From Thiocapsa roseopersicina (lineage in GTDB: Bacteria; Pseudomonadota; Gammaproteobacteria; Chromatiales; Chromatiaceae): a stretch of DNA of 64,000 nucleotides. Every line of letters begins with the position of its first letter. The stretch's first letter is position 1. Below are positions 54,467-63,961 of this stretch, piece after piece. The stretch is from assembly GCF_900106925.1 (NCBI RefSeq), contig NZ_FNNZ01000006.1, forward strand, positions 161,840-225,839, given 5' to 3'. Below the pieces are notes generated by a model, which was not told the origin of the DNA, did no database searches, and was given only the letters and a program-made list of their open reading frames with translations. Both the position numbers and the translations under genes were made by a program.

Positions 54467-55342
54467 TCAAGCAACATAGGACCTCGAACGTCGTGTCCAT
54501 CCCCAAAAGAGCAGCGCCAGCAGGCCGATCCATACCGCCGCCAGCCAGCCGATGATGCCGTCGTAGCTGCCGACCAGGAAGGCGGCCGGGGCATCGGGGT
54601 TGCCGTCGGTCATCCGCCGCGTGACCTGAATCACGAAGACCCAGCCCGCGTGCAGCCCGATCCCCCAAGCAATGTGCCCCGTGCGCTCGCGCACCAAGGC
54701 CAGAAAGACCCCGACCATGAAGAGCGCGGCCATCGAGCTCAGATGCTTCCACTGGAAGACGTCGACGAAGACGGCGCCGAACATCTGCCACGCGCCCGTC
54801 CAATCGAAGGCTACGCCCGCGGGCAATTCACTCGGCTTCATGAAGTGGACCAGCATGTAGAGAAACGCCGTCCAGACCACGGCCGAGGCGACACCGTCGC
54901 GCCGGCGGATCGCCGTGTAAAGGGCACCGCGGAAGAAGGTCTCCTCCAAAACGCCGATCAGGAGCCCGCCGATCAGGGCCTGGAGTGCCTTCTTTGCCAG
55001 AAAGGGCCAGAGCTCCAGGTCCGCATCGGGCAGACGGATCTCCAAGGCGACGAGGGCTAGCGCCAGCACCAGGAGGATCGCCACCCCTTCGACCCAGCCC
55101 AGAGCGACCGCGCGCCGGAAGGCCGGCTTTGCAATACCGTAACCCAGCGCGGTCCGGTCCGCGAGCCGCATAAGCTTGAGAAAGGGCCAGACCCCGAGCA
55201 GGATGAAGACCTGCGCCAAACGCCCCATCACCCGCTGCGGATCCTCGTCGAGCCAGCCGGTCGACATGACCGGGTAGGTCAAGAGCGCGGCAAGGAGGAG
55301 GCAGGCGAGGAGGTACGAGAAGAAGACGGCTGTGATGCGCAT
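54467..55342 (-). CDS. CPBP-family intramembrane metalloprotease
   Basis: 291 aa with about eight helices. The Abi/CAAX (Rce1-like) motifs are seen: EETFFRG (EExxxR), a following helix LYMLVHF with the first His, and GLHAGWVF with the later His. Family members cleave prenylated or unprocessed membrane peptides, or act in bacteriocin immunity; the substrate here is unknown. Its start lies 64 bases inside the preceding GtrA-like gene, so it belongs to that operon. Confidence 0.87.
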   Translation of the reverse strand: MRITAVFFSYLLACLLLAALLTYPVMSTGWLDEDPQRVMGRLAQVFILLGVWPFLKLMRLADRTALGYGIAKPAFRRAVALGWVEGVAILLVLALALVALEIRLPDADLELWPFLAKKALQALIGGLLIGVLEETFFRGALYTAIRRRDGVASAVVWTAFLYMLVHFMKPSELPAGVAFDWTGAWQMFGAVFVDVFQWKHLSSMAALFMVGVFLALVRERTGHIAWGIGLHAGWVFVIQVTRRMTDGNPDAPAAFLVGSYDGIIGWLAAVWIGLLALLFWGWTRRSRSYVA

Positions 55343-55776
55343 GGGATGGATTGCACGCTCGGAGCAATAAAGGCGAATCGTCGCGAGGCCAGGAAGTTGA
55401 AGAGCATCGCAACAGCGGAACCGGCGGCCAGCGGGATGACCGGGTAGGCCGCGAGCGCCGGGAATCCACTCGCAACCAGGGCGTAGATCCCGAGGTTGAT
55501 GAGTGCGCCGACGATCTGGACCGCAACATAGCGGGCATACTCGCGCGTGCGGTCCGCGGAGATTCGATCGATGAATGTAAATCGCCGGTTCAGATACCAG
55601 GTCACGGACACCGCGAGACTGAAGGAAACCGCACGGGCCTCGTAGAGTCCCCTATCGAGCCCGCTCACCAAACCCGTCAAGACCGCGGCGTCGACCAGAA
55701 ACCCGATCGCGCCGATCATCGCGAAACGCAACGCCTCGGTGCGCAGGCGCGCTTGCGGACACCCGGCTTTGCTCAT
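55279..55776 (-). CDS. GtrA-family membrane protein (second copy)
   Basis: 165 aa with four helices. GtrA marks: RFAMIGAIGFLVDAAVLTGLV, SVTWYLNRRFTF, and the closing AVAMLFNFLASRRFAF. A ~20-residue Ser/Pro-rich tail is added. The start (55776) overlaps the upstream GT2 stop by ATGA; its end overlaps the CPBP gene by 64 bases. It is the probable flippase of the second glycosylation cassette. Confidence 0.88.
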   Translation of the reverse strand: MSKAGCPQARLRTEALRFAMIGAIGFLVDAAVLTGLVSGLDRGLYEARAVSFSLAVSVTWYLNRRFTFIDRISADRTREYARYVAVQIVGALINLGIYALVASGFPALAAYPVIPLAAGSAVAMLFNFLASRRFAFIAPSVQSIPCASQPSSSRTSSPASSLPRS

Positions 55777-56777
55777 GGGTCCTCCTCGGACGCCGAATCC
55801 ATCGCCGGCAAGGGCGGGGTCGCCAGATAATGCAGCCGCTTGAGCTCGCGTCTGCCGTGGGCAACGGTGTCGAGAATCAAGCCGCTTGCCAGCGAGAGGA
55901 ACGCGAGCAACATCATCCCGGTAGCCAGTATCGCGGTGGGAAAACGCGGGACCAAACCCGTGTGTGCGAACTCGGCAAAGATCGGCCAAGCCAGAGCGAC
56001 CGCGCCGAGCGCCAGCACGCCGAAACAGGTAGAAAAGAAGGCAAGCGGTCGCTCCTCCTTGAACAGGACCCCGATCGTCTTGACGATTCGCCAGCCGTCG
56101 CGAAAGGTGCGCAGCTTGCTGTACGAGCCTTCCGGCCGCTCTCGATACGGCGTTTCAACCTCGGCCACCTTCATCTGCATCTCCAGCGCGTGGACCGTCA
56201 GCTGGGTCTCGATCTCGAAACCGGCGGACAGGGCCGGAAAGGACTTGACGAAGCGACGCGAGAACACCCGGTACCCGGTCAGCATATCCCGGAAGTGATT
56301 TCCGAACAGGCCTGCGACCATCCCGGTGAGGATGCGGTTGCCCAACCGGTGACCGCGGCGATAGACCTCGCGGGTTTCTCCGATGCGCGCGGCACTGACC
56401 ATATCCAGACGCTCGACGACGAGGCGTCGCAGGAGTCCGGGCGCACTGGCGGCGCAATAGGTGTCGTCGCCGTCCACGAGGACGTAGAGATCCGCATCGA
56501 CGTCGCTGAACATGCGACAGACCACATAGCCCTTCCCTTGCATGGTTTCGCGACGGACGATGGCGCCGGCTTGACGGGCCTGCGCTGCGGTGTCGTCCGT
56601 CGAGTTGTTGTCGTAGACGTAGATCCGAGCCCAAGGCAGGGCTGCCCTGAAATCACGCACCACGGCCGCAATCGCCGCGGCCTCGTTGTGACAGGGGATC
56701 AGCACCGCCGTGCGCAGTGCCGCAAGATCCGGATCGGGACAGGGCGAAGATCCGTCGATCTCGATCAATTGATGCAT
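55773..56777 (-). CDS. Family 2 glycosyltransferase (polyprenyl-phosphate type)
   Basis: 334-aa GT2 enzyme: AVLIPCHNEAAAIAAVV, YVYDNNSTDDTAA, and VDGDDTYCA as the donor and metal site. FEIETQLTVHALEMQMKVAEVE, PYRERPEGSYSKLRTFRDGW and two C-terminal helices are typical of dolichyl/polyprenyl-phosphate hexose synthases. The ATG at 56777 has GGAGG seven bases upstream. It is coupled to the GtrA-like gene and preceded by the GT39-like gene 97 bases away. Confidence 0.9.
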   Translation of the reverse strand: MHQLIEIDGSSPCPDPDLAALRTAVLIPCHNEAAAIAAVVRDFRAALPWARIYVYDNNSTDDTAAQARQAGAIVRRETMQGKGYVVCRMFSDVDADLYVLVDGDDTYCAASAPGLLRRLVVERLDMVSAARIGETREVYRRGHRLGNRILTGMVAGLFGNHFRDMLTGYRVFSRRFVKSFPALSAGFEIETQLTVHALEMQMKVAEVETPYRERPEGSYSKLRTFRDGWRIVKTIGVLFKEERPLAFFSTCFGVLALGAVALAWPIFAEFAHTGLVPRFPTAILATGMMLLAFLSLASGLILDTVAHGRRELKRLHYLATPPLPAMDSASEEDP

Positions 56778-56874
56778 AGTCGCCTCCTCGACGCAACGAC
56801 GCCGGCCTCGACCGCCCGCACTCCGGCGGCAGGCCACGGGCCTGCGCGGAACGACCGAGACCGTCGCGGCGGTC

Positions 56875-58668
56875 TCAACGCCGATCCTTCAAGCGGTAGA
56901 GCTCGACGCGATCGGTACGGCGCACGAGGGTAAAATAACGGTCGATATCCGGATCAAGCGCGAGGTCCGCGAAGGACGGATGACGTCGATTGATCAGGAG
57001 GGCGTTGGTGTCCATCGACGCCAGATAACCGGCAAGCTCCGCACCCTTGCCCAAACGACGGGCCACCTCCGAGTAACGCCCGGGACCGAACCAGTCGCCG
57101 GTGACCGGCACGGGGAAGTAATAGATCTCCCCCTCGAAGCCGAGCTGAAAAACGCGCAATCCGTCGTCGGGGTCGACATCGCTCAGGATCTCGTAGGCGG
57201 CAGACCTTTGGCGCAACACGGCGTCACGCGCGTCGGCAGTCGGCGCAATGCGCCCCCACGCGAGCTTGGCGTCGTCGATGTAGCTGAACCCGATGATCAG
57301 CAAAAGGATGCTCGGGAGCGCGACGCGCCAGCGCTTGCCGAGCCTCGCCCAAAGGGCTCCGACCCTGCGGCCGAGTCCGATCAGATCCGACACCCTGACA
57401 AAGACAAAGGCCGAGAGCAAGGCCAACAGCGGATACACCGGGACCAGATAGCGCGGATAGCCGGAGACCAGGATCCAGATCAGGGCCGAGCCGAGCACGG
57501 CCGCGACCAGGCCGCGGTAGATCCCGGATGAACCTTTCAGAAAAAACACACTTGCTGCGGCGACACAGAGATACCACTCGGGCCAACCGCGAACCCCATC
57601 GAGATCCCGGTACTGCGCCCTCAAATCATCGGCATTCCAGAGCCAATATCCGAAGAAACGCCCGCCGATGGGATGCAACGGGTCTCCGGAGATCCAGAGA
57701 TTGCGCAGGTACCAGTACCCACCCACGAAAAACAACACGAGCGAGGCCCGCACCAGGACCGATGGCCGTCGCTCCACGGCAAGCGCCAGCAGGACGAGCA
57801 CCGGCAGATAGAACAGACCCTGGTACTTCGTCCCGACCGCCAGACCCGCAAAAAAGGCCGCAAGATAGATCCAGCGCGCATCCTGCTGCTCGTAGGCAAG
57901 CGCGAGCGCCACGAATCCGAAGAACAGAAACAACCCGACGCCGAGATCGACATAGGCCGTTTCGTAGAACCAGAGGGTTGCGATGATCGTCTGAAGGGCA
58001 GCCACGAAGCCCGTGCGCCGGTCGAAATAACGACGACCGACCGAGTAGACCCCGACGGCAACGAGCACCCCGGCGAAGGCATGGATCAGATGCGGAAACA
58101 CATCGTTGCCGAGCACCAGCGCGGCCGCGTAAAGCAGGTGGAAATTGAAGGCCGACAGCGGGTAGCGCAGCGACTCGTTGACCGTCAGGCCGCCCTCCCG
58201 GGCCCAATCGCGGGCGGTCGGAAGGTGATACATCAGCTCGTCGAATTGAAACGGGATCTGCAGCGCCCGGGTGAGCAGCGGGATGACCGATAAGAGGATC
58301 AGAAGGATCCAGAACCACTCGCGCGGGCTGACCTGCCCCGGCCGAACCGAGACCGGGATCTTCCGCGAGGATCGTACGACCGTCAGGCCATGTGCCGCGG
58401 CGGCCACCAGTCCCGACAACACCAGCAGCAGGATGGCGTTCGACACCAGCAAGCCCGTCGCAGCCAGGAGGAACAAGCTCACGACGAAGACGCCGATGCC
58501 CGCTGCAAGGCGTAGGCTGCTCCGAAGCCCCGCATCCAGATCGGCCATCGCAAGCGGCGCGAGCAGCCGCTGTCCGGCACCGAATGCGGCGATTGCATAG
58601 GTTGCCAGCCAAGTCAGCTGATCAAGCGCAAATGCCAGCTTGGCCGACAGGGCGCCGGCGTCACTCAT
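56875..58668 (-). CDS. ArnT/GT39-like membrane glycosyltransferase
   Basis: 597 aa with about 12 helices. The GT-C acidic motif appears in the first large periplasmic loop (IPFQFDELMYHLPTARDWAREG). A large soluble C-terminal part (about 480-597) follows. Enzymes of this fold take the sugar from a polyprenyl phosphate and add it to a periplasmic acceptor. The acceptor and sugar are unknown. The ATG at 58668 (MSDAGALSAKLAF) is used; the open frame continues 33 codons upstream. It is first in the GT39-GT2-GtrA-CPBP operon. Confidence 0.85.
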   Translation of the reverse strand: MSDAGALSAKLAFALDQLTWLATYAIAAFGAGQRLLAPLAMADLDAGLRSSLRLAAGIGVFVVSLFLLAATGLLVSNAILLLVLSGLVAAAAHGLTVVRSSRKIPVSVRPGQVSPREWFWILLILLSVIPLLTRALQIPFQFDELMYHLPTARDWAREGGLTVNESLRYPLSAFNFHLLYAAALVLGNDVFPHLIHAFAGVLVAVGVYSVGRRYFDRRTGFVAALQTIIATLWFYETAYVDLGVGLFLFFGFVALALAYEQQDARWIYLAAFFAGLAVGTKYQGLFYLPVLVLLALAVERRPSVLVRASLVLFFVGGYWYLRNLWISGDPLHPIGGRFFGYWLWNADDLRAQYRDLDGVRGWPEWYLCVAAASVFFLKGSSGIYRGLVAAVLGSALIWILVSGYPRYLVPVYPLLALLSAFVFVRVSDLIGLGRRVGALWARLGKRWRVALPSILLLIIGFSYIDDAKLAWGRIAPTADARDAVLRQRSAAYEILSDVDPDDGLRVFQLGFEGEIYYFPVPVTGDWFGPGRYSEVARRLGKGAELAGYLASMDTNALLINRRHPSFADLALDPDIDRYFTLVRRTDRVELYRLKDRR

Positions 58669-59355
58669 GTCGAAACCGCGCCCGAAGGACAGCGACAGGC
58701 ACCTTGATTCCTGCCCGGGTCGGTTCGGCCCCGTCCCGCCCTGCGACGATGCGCTGGCCCTGCGCATGCTGATCGGCGCGATCCATCCTGTCCCCGAAAA
58801 AAATCAAAGTGGCCCCGCGAGCAAGGAGGACGACCAAAGTGCGATATTCCGTGCGTTGACGGTGCAACAAACCGGGCCTGAACGTTAAACGCTGAGGAGC
58901 GGACTGGCAAGACGACCGAGACACGTGAGGATCCCGACTCCGAATGGAGCCGAGCGCCGTGAATGCAGCGCGAGAGCGTAAGTCTGGACCAGGACGAGCT
59001 GGGCCGGATGGCCGCGGCGCGGGGGCGTGTGCAGCGGATAACCTCAAGCTCGGAGACCATCCTGCACGCCGATGCGGTGCACGGGTTGGATTCCCGGTCG
59101 AGCTGCTCGGCATGATCCCCTGCGTGCTCCAGGATGCGCAGGCCGAAGTGCTGATCTTTGGGCCATCCACACGGAATCCCGACTGGTCTAATCGGAATAT
59201 TTTGCTAAGGTTAAGTGAGAGCATCCGGACGCGCATCCGATCGCCGCCGGGGCGGCCGTGGCCATCTCCTCTCCCGGTCCTCGGCGCAACAAGGATCTAT
59301 ACGGTGCGCACACCCCCGATTCCGGTGCCGGCTAAATATCGTCCGGGAGGTCAAC
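58669..59355. other. 687-bp intergenic interval, no gene supported
   Basis: Gap between two divergent genes. Several frames stay open for 100 codons or more, as expected in GC-rich DNA, but none gives a plausible protein. The part near 59190-59215 is A+T-rich and is the likeliest promoter zone for the TPR-like gene. No repeats of the families described here were seen. Confidence 0.45.
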
Positions 59356-61002
59356 ATGAACCTTCGCGACATTCCAGCAGTGTCTTGGGGTTTGCTCATG
59401 GTCACGTCGCTGGTCTCCGCGGCTGCCCCCGAGCAACCGATCGCCCCCTTACTCGAGGGCATGGGCAACCATCATCACGACATCACGACCGACTCGCCGC
59501 AGGCACAGCGCTATTTCGATCAGGGCCTCGTCTTGTCGTTCGGCTTCAATCACAAGGAGGCCGCGCGCTCCTTCCGCCAGGCGCAGACCCTCGACCCCGA
59601 ATGTGCCATGTGCTTCTGGGGGGAGTCCTTGGTGCTCGGCCCCAATATCAACGCGGGGATGGATGTAGCCGAGAATCCCCGCGCCTATGCCGCCGTTCAA
59701 CGCGCTCTGGCCCTCAAGGACTCGGCCACCGAGCGCGAGAGGACCTACATCGAGGCACTCGCCGAGCGCTATACCGAGCAGGCACCCGATGACCGCGGCG
59801 CGCTCGACCAAGCCTATGCGGAGGCGATGGGCAAAGTGGCCGAGCGCTTTCCCGAGGACCCGGATGCGGCGAGCCTCTATGCCGAAGCCCTGATGGACAC
59901 CACGCCCTGGGACTACTGGGAGGACGACGGCTCGCCCAAGCCCGTCACCCGGACCATCCTCGCGACACTGGAGACCGTACTCGCCGAGCATCCGAATCAC
60001 CCGCTGGCCAATCATCTCTACATCCACGCCGTCGAGAAGGTCCATCCCGAGCGCGGCATCGGGGCGGCAGATCGGCTGCGCGACCTGGTGCCGGGCGCCG
60101 GTCACCTGGTGCACATGCCGGGGCACATCTATATCCGCGTCGGGCGTTACGAGGAGGCGGTGCTCGCCAACGAGAAGGCCATCGCCGCCGACGATGCCTA
60201 CATCGCGCAGTGCCATGCCCAGGGTCTCTACCCGGTGGCCTACATGCCGCACAACCACCACTTCCTCGCCGCGGCGGCGAGCTTCATCGGGCAGAGCCGC
60301 AAGGCCCTCGATGCTGCGCGGCACACGCAGGCCCACCAGGATCAGGAGCTCATGCGCGAGGCCGGTTATGCCACCCTGCAACATTACTGGGCGCTGCCTT
60401 ATTTCGTCATGGTGCGCTTCGGACGCTGGGACGATGTGCTCGCCGAACCGCAACCCGCGGAGGATCTGATCTACCCGACCGGCATATGGCATTACGCCTG
60501 GGGCCTGGCCCTGGCGCGCACACATGACCTCGCCGGGGCGAAGAGCTCGCTTTCGGCGCTCGCATCGATCGCCGACGACCCCGAGATGGAAGCCACGCGC
60601 ATCTGGGAAACCAACAGCATGGCTCAGGTTCTCACGATCGCGCGCGAGGTGCTGGCCGGAGAGATCGCGCTGGAGGAGGGCGGTCGGCTCGATGCCGCAA
60701 TCGAACATTTCGAAACGGCGGTGCGTCTGGAAGACGCGCTGACCTACGTCGAGCCCTCGGACTGGTACGTGCCGGCCCGCCAAAACCTCGGGGCGGCCCT
60801 GCTCGCCGCGAACAGGCCAGCGGATGCAGAAGCGGTCTACCGCAAGGATCTCGAGATCTACCCCCACAACGGGTGGTCCCTGGCCGGGCTGGAGCAGAGT
60901 CTGCTCGCGCAGGGAAAGAGCCTCGATGCGCAGAGCGTTGCGCTCGAGCTCGCGCGGGTGTGGGCCGGGGCGGATGTCGAGATCGAAGGCTCGCGGCTCT
61001 AA
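59356..61002 (+). CDS. Secreted TPR-repeat protein
   Basis: 548 aa. A signal peptide (about 1-22, LLMVTSLVSAAA) is followed by helical TPR-like repeats throughout. Stretches typical of one uncharacterised family are QRYFDQGLVLSFGFNHKEAA, CAMCFWGESLVLGPNINAGM, HLVHMPGHIYIRVGRY and MPHNHHFLAAAA, with many His and a CxxC. The histidines and cysteines could bind metal, but this is not established. GGGAGG precedes the ATG at 59356. oxyR follows 66 bases downstream, past a strong hairpin. Confidence 0.82.
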   Translation: MNLRDIPAVSWGLLMVTSLVSAAAPEQPIAPLLEGMGNHHHDITTDSPQAQRYFDQGLVLSFGFNHKEAARSFRQAQTLDPECAMCFWGESLVLGPNINAGMDVAENPRAYAAVQRALALKDSATERERTYIEALAERYTEQAPDDRGALDQAYAEAMGKVAERFPEDPDAASLYAEALMDTTPWDYWEDDGSPKPVTRTILATLETVLAEHPNHPLANHLYIHAVEKVHPERGIGAADRLRDLVPGAGHLVHMPGHIYIRVGRYEEAVLANEKAIAADDAYIAQCHAQGLYPVAYMPHNHHFLAAAASFIGQSRKALDAARHTQAHQDQELMREAGYATLQHYWALPYFVMVRFGRWDDVLAEPQPAEDLIYPTGIWHYAWGLALARTHDLAGAKSSLSALASIADDPEMEATRIWETNSMAQVLTIAREVLAGEIALEEGGRLDAAIEHFETAVRLEDALTYVEPSDWYVPARQNLGAALLAANRPADAEAVYRKDLEIYPHNGWSLAGLEQSLLAQGKSLDAQSVALELARVWAGADVEIEGSRL

Positions 61003-61024
61003 GGTTCGGACATCCGATCGAGGG

Positions 61025-61050
61025 CGCTCCGAGGCACCTGCCTCGGAGCG
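61025..61050. terminator. Perfect hairpin between the TPR gene and oxyR
   Basis: 12-bp perfect stem CGCTCCGAGGCA / TGCCTCGGAGCG with a two-base loop. It lacks a T-run, so it is either a factor-dependent terminator or stability hairpin after the TPR gene, or an attenuator before oxyR. Confidence 0.45.
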
Positions 61051-61068
61051 TGCGACAAGAGGCGACCC

Positions 61069-62013
61069 ATGACGATCCGGGAGCTGAGCTACCTCGTGGC
61101 GTTGGCCGACAAGAAGAATTTCGGCCGGGCCGCCGCGATCTGCCACGTCGGGCAGCCGACGCTGAGCATGCAGATCAAGAAGCTCGAGGACTACCTGGAG
61201 GTCACCCTGTTCGAGCGGGACAATCACCATGTGAGTCCCACCCCGATCGGCGAGGAGGTGATCAAACGGGCGCGCGTTGCCCTCGAGGCGCTCGGCGAGA
61301 TCCGCGAGCTTGCCCGTCAGGCGCGAGACCCGATGGACGGCACGGTGCGACTCGGGGTAATTCCGACCCTTGCCCCGTTTCTCTTGCCCCGCGTGCTCTC
61401 CGCACTGAGACACGACTTCCCGGATTTCCGTCTCGTCGTTCGCGAGGATCCGACGACACGTCTGCTCGATGCGCTGCACAGCTACGAGCTCGATGCGCTG
61501 CTCCTCTCGCTCCCGACGGAGTATGGCGGCATCGAGGTCTTACCGCTGTTCCGGGAGCCCTTGATGGCGGTCTTGCCCAAGGACCACCCCTTGGCGTCCG
61601 AGACAGACATCCTCCCCGAGGAGCTGTGCCGCTACACCCTGCTGCTGCTCGGCCCGGAGCACTGCCTGCGCGACCAGGTGAGCGCCTACCTGGCGACCTG
61701 CCTCGCAGATCGGCCCGACGCGATCGAGGCAAGCAGTCTCGAGATGTTGCTCCAACTGGTGGCAGCCAGCGCCGGCTGTAGCCTCTTGCCGGCGCTGGCC
61801 GCCTCACCGAATGTCGTCGGGGGTCGACCCGACGCGGTCTGCTTCCGTCCGCTCGCACCTCCGGTGCCCACCCGTACCCTCGGGATCGCCTGGCGCCGCG
61901 GCTACTCACGAGCGCCGTCGCTCCTAGGGCTAGCGCGATTTCTGCACGCCAATCTGCCGACGATCGTGGAACCCCTGTCGCTCGCAAACGCGGCAGGCTC
62001 GACTCGCATCTGA
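61069..62013 (+). CDS. oxyR: OxyR-like peroxide-responsive LysR regulator
   Basis: 314-aa LysR protein with OxyR hallmarks. The N-terminal HTH is MTIRELSYLVALADKKNFGR with QPTLSMQIKKLEDYL. The redox region is LLLLGPEHCLRDQ, with the peroxidatic Cys exactly at 199. GCSLLPALA is also typical. The second Cys, at 208 in E. coli, is not there; the next Cys is at 211 (C-x11-C instead of C-x8-C). No catalase or ahpC gene is adjacent in the window. Confidence 0.88.
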   Translation: MTIRELSYLVALADKKNFGRAAAICHVGQPTLSMQIKKLEDYLEVTLFERDNHHVSPTPIGEEVIKRARVALEALGEIRELARQARDPMDGTVRLGVIPTLAPFLLPRVLSALRHDFPDFRLVVREDPTTRLLDALHSYELDALLLSLPTEYGGIEVLPLFREPLMAVLPKDHPLASETDILPEELCRYTLLLLGPEHCLRDQVSAYLATCLADRPDAIEASSLEMLLQLVAASAGCSLLPALAASPNVVGGRPDAVCFRPLAPPVPTRTLGIAWRRGYSRAPSLLGLARFLHANLPTIVEPLSLANAAGSTRI

Positions 62014-62230
62014 TCGTCGGTCCTGCACCGTCCCGAGGTCAACGAGGACAAAGCGGCATCGGCGCCCCTACCGGCCGTCATCGTCATTTCTCGATGACCG
62101 TGATCTACACAATCAATTTGGCTTGCTCGGAGCGCTGACCTATTCGTATAGGTGAGCGCGGTAGTCGGAAATCGAGGCGAATCGAATCGACCGGCGGGCC
62201 CTGTTGAAACCGGATCTGGAGTGAAACCTC

Positions 62231-62950
62231 ATGAGCTGCAAAACCTCAGTCGCAAGCGGCCTCGGGATCCTTTCACTGGTCCTCGCTTGCGGGGCAACGC
62301 AAGCCTACGAGGCCATCGATGTCGCCGGTGGCGGAACCCTCGAGGGACGGGTGATCTATGAAGGCAGGGTCCCGGTCAAAAAGATCATCCCCACGAAAGA
62401 CGGTCAAGTCTGCGGCGGGCCCCGCGAGGAGCCGCAGGTGTATGTGGGACCGGACAAGGGCGTGCAGGATGCCGTCGTCTATTTAAAGGAGGTCTCGCGA
62501 GGAAAGCCCTGGGGCGAGCCCGAGCAGACGCCGGTCATCGACAACAAGGATTGCCGCTTCCATCCCGCCATGCAGATCATTCGCGCGGGCGAGATCGACA
62601 TTCACAATTCGGATCCCGTCCTGCACAACACCCGCGCCTTCTACGGCCGCCGCTCCGCATTCAACGTTGCCCTGCCGAACGCGGGCGATCAGGTCACCCA
62701 AGAGCTTCCGCGTCCCGGCATGGTCCGCCTCGAATGCGATGCCCATGGCTGGATGCTGGCCCATGTCTTCGTAGCGGACAACCCCTACTACGCCCTGACC
62801 GACGCAACAGGCCATTTCAGCATGACCGACATTCCACCGGGGGACTACACCCTGGTGGCAACCCAGAGCTACACGGGCGACACCGAAACGACCGTGACGG
62901 TGAAAGGCGGCGATGTCCAGGCGCTCACCATCGAGTTGAGCAAGCCCTGA
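62231..62950 (+). CDS. Periplasmic cupredoxin-like protein (MauL-type)
   Basis: 239 aa. A signal peptide (about 1-25) is followed by an N-terminal part with GTLEGRVIYEG. Next comes a cupredoxin-like domain with candidate type-1 copper ligands His132 (VLHNTRAF), Cys169, His172 and Met175 (LECDAHGWM). A C-terminal carboxypeptidase-regulatory-like beta domain (about 186-239, GHFSMTDIPPGDYTLVA) ends it. Proteins of this layout are often labelled methylamine-utilisation protein, but no mau genes are here. It lies 45 bases before the metallophosphoesterase gene. Electron-transfer or copper function is inferred. Confidence 0.82.
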   Translation: MSCKTSVASGLGILSLVLACGATQAYEAIDVAGGGTLEGRVIYEGRVPVKKIIPTKDGQVCGGPREEPQVYVGPDKGVQDAVVYLKEVSRGKPWGEPEQTPVIDNKDCRFHPAMQIIRAGEIDIHNSDPVLHNTRAFYGRRSAFNVALPNAGDQVTQELPRPGMVRLECDAHGWMLAHVFVADNPYYALTDATGHFSMTDIPPGDYTLVATQSYTGDTETTVTVKGGDVQALTIELSKP

Positions 62951-62995
62951 GGTCGATATCGCACGCACCTTTCCTGTCTTGGAGGAGACCGAACG

Positions 62996-63961
62996 ATGAA
63001 CGAACAGGCATTACATCGGCGTGACATGGACCGGCTGCTGCGCCGATCCGGCGAGACGCCGTCAAACGCGATACGCATGACCCGTCGTATCTTCCTGCAT
63101 AAGTCGCTCGTTCTCGGCACAGCCGGCGCCGCGGCCTATGGCTTCTTTCCCTTGCTCAATACGCTTGACTTCGCCTTCGCCGCCGGCGGCGAGCCATTCA
63201 AATTCGCGTGGATCTCCGACACGCATCTGTATCCGAGGGATCTCAACAGCCGCTTCGTCGAGAAGACGGTCCGTGCCATCGAAGAGGTCCAGGCGATGGA
63301 CCCGCCCGCCGATTTCTTGATCTTCGGCGGCGATCTCGCTCAACTCGGCGACCCCGTCGAGCTCGAGCTCGGCGCCGAGCTGCTCGAGGAGGTGACGATC
63401 AAGAAGGTCTTCATCCCCGGCGAGCACGACTGGTATCTCGACATGGGCGAAACCTGGAACCGCATGTTCGGGGAGACACCCTGGACCTTCGATCACAAGG
63501 GTGTGCGTTTCATCGGCCTGGACACGGTCAGCCGCGCGGAGGACTTCTGGACCTCGCGCAAGATGAGCCCGAAGGAGCGGATGGGCCACATGGCCACCTT
63601 GGACGGCACACTCGGGGGCGCCTGGGCAGCGGTCGGAGCGGAGCAGCTGATCTGGCTCGGCGAGACCCTCTCCGATTGGCCGAAGGATGCGCCGATCGTG
63701 TTGTTCACCCACAACCCGATCTACGAATACTACCCCCCGTGGAACTTCTGGGTGCGCGATTGGCGGCAGCTGCACGAGGTCCTCGAGCCCTATGCCAACG
63801 TCACCAATATCCACGGCCATACGCATCAAGTGCTCTACAACGAGATCGGCAAGGTGCGCTCCATCGGCATGCTCGCCACCTCTTGGCCTTGGCCCTATGC
63901 GCCGGTGAGTACGGCCACCTTCCCTGATGGGTTTTTCCTCTTAAATCGTCAACTTGTATGA
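62996..63961 (+). CDS. Tat-exported calcineurin-like metallophosphoesterase
   Basis: 321 aa. After a 28-residue n-region comes a twin-arginine signal (TRRIFLHKSLVLGTAGAAA, 29-47), so the folded enzyme would be exported by TatABC. Metal motifs: DTH at 75-77, GGD at 111-113, HNP from H239, and HGHTH at 273-277. The block usually reading GNHD is GEHD (142-145), replacing the bridging Asn ligand by Glu. GGAGGAGA precedes the start. Substrate unknown. It follows the cupredoxin-like gene and is probably cotranscribed with it. Confidence 0.87.
   Translation: MNEQALHRRDMDRLLRRSGETPSNAIRMTRRIFLHKSLVLGTAGAAAYGFFPLLNTLDFAFAAGGEPFKFAWISDTHLYPRDLNSRFVEKTVRAIEEVQAMDPPADFLIFGGDLAQLGDPVELELGAELLEEVTIKKVFIPGEHDWYLDMGETWNRMFGETPWTFDHKGVRFIGLDTVSRAEDFWTSRKMSPKERMGHMATLDGTLGGAWAAVGAEQLIWLGETLSDWPKDAPIVLFTHNPIYEYYPPWNFWVRDWRQLHEVLEPYANVTNIHGHTHQVLYNEIGKVRSIGMLATSWPWPYAPVSTATFPDGFFLLNRQLV

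Noticed and set aside
59449..61479. 676-codon minus-strand open frame opposite the TPR-like gene
   Set aside because: Shadow frame caused by GC-rich codon use; the plus-strand gene has a signal peptide, ribosome-binding site and family motifs.
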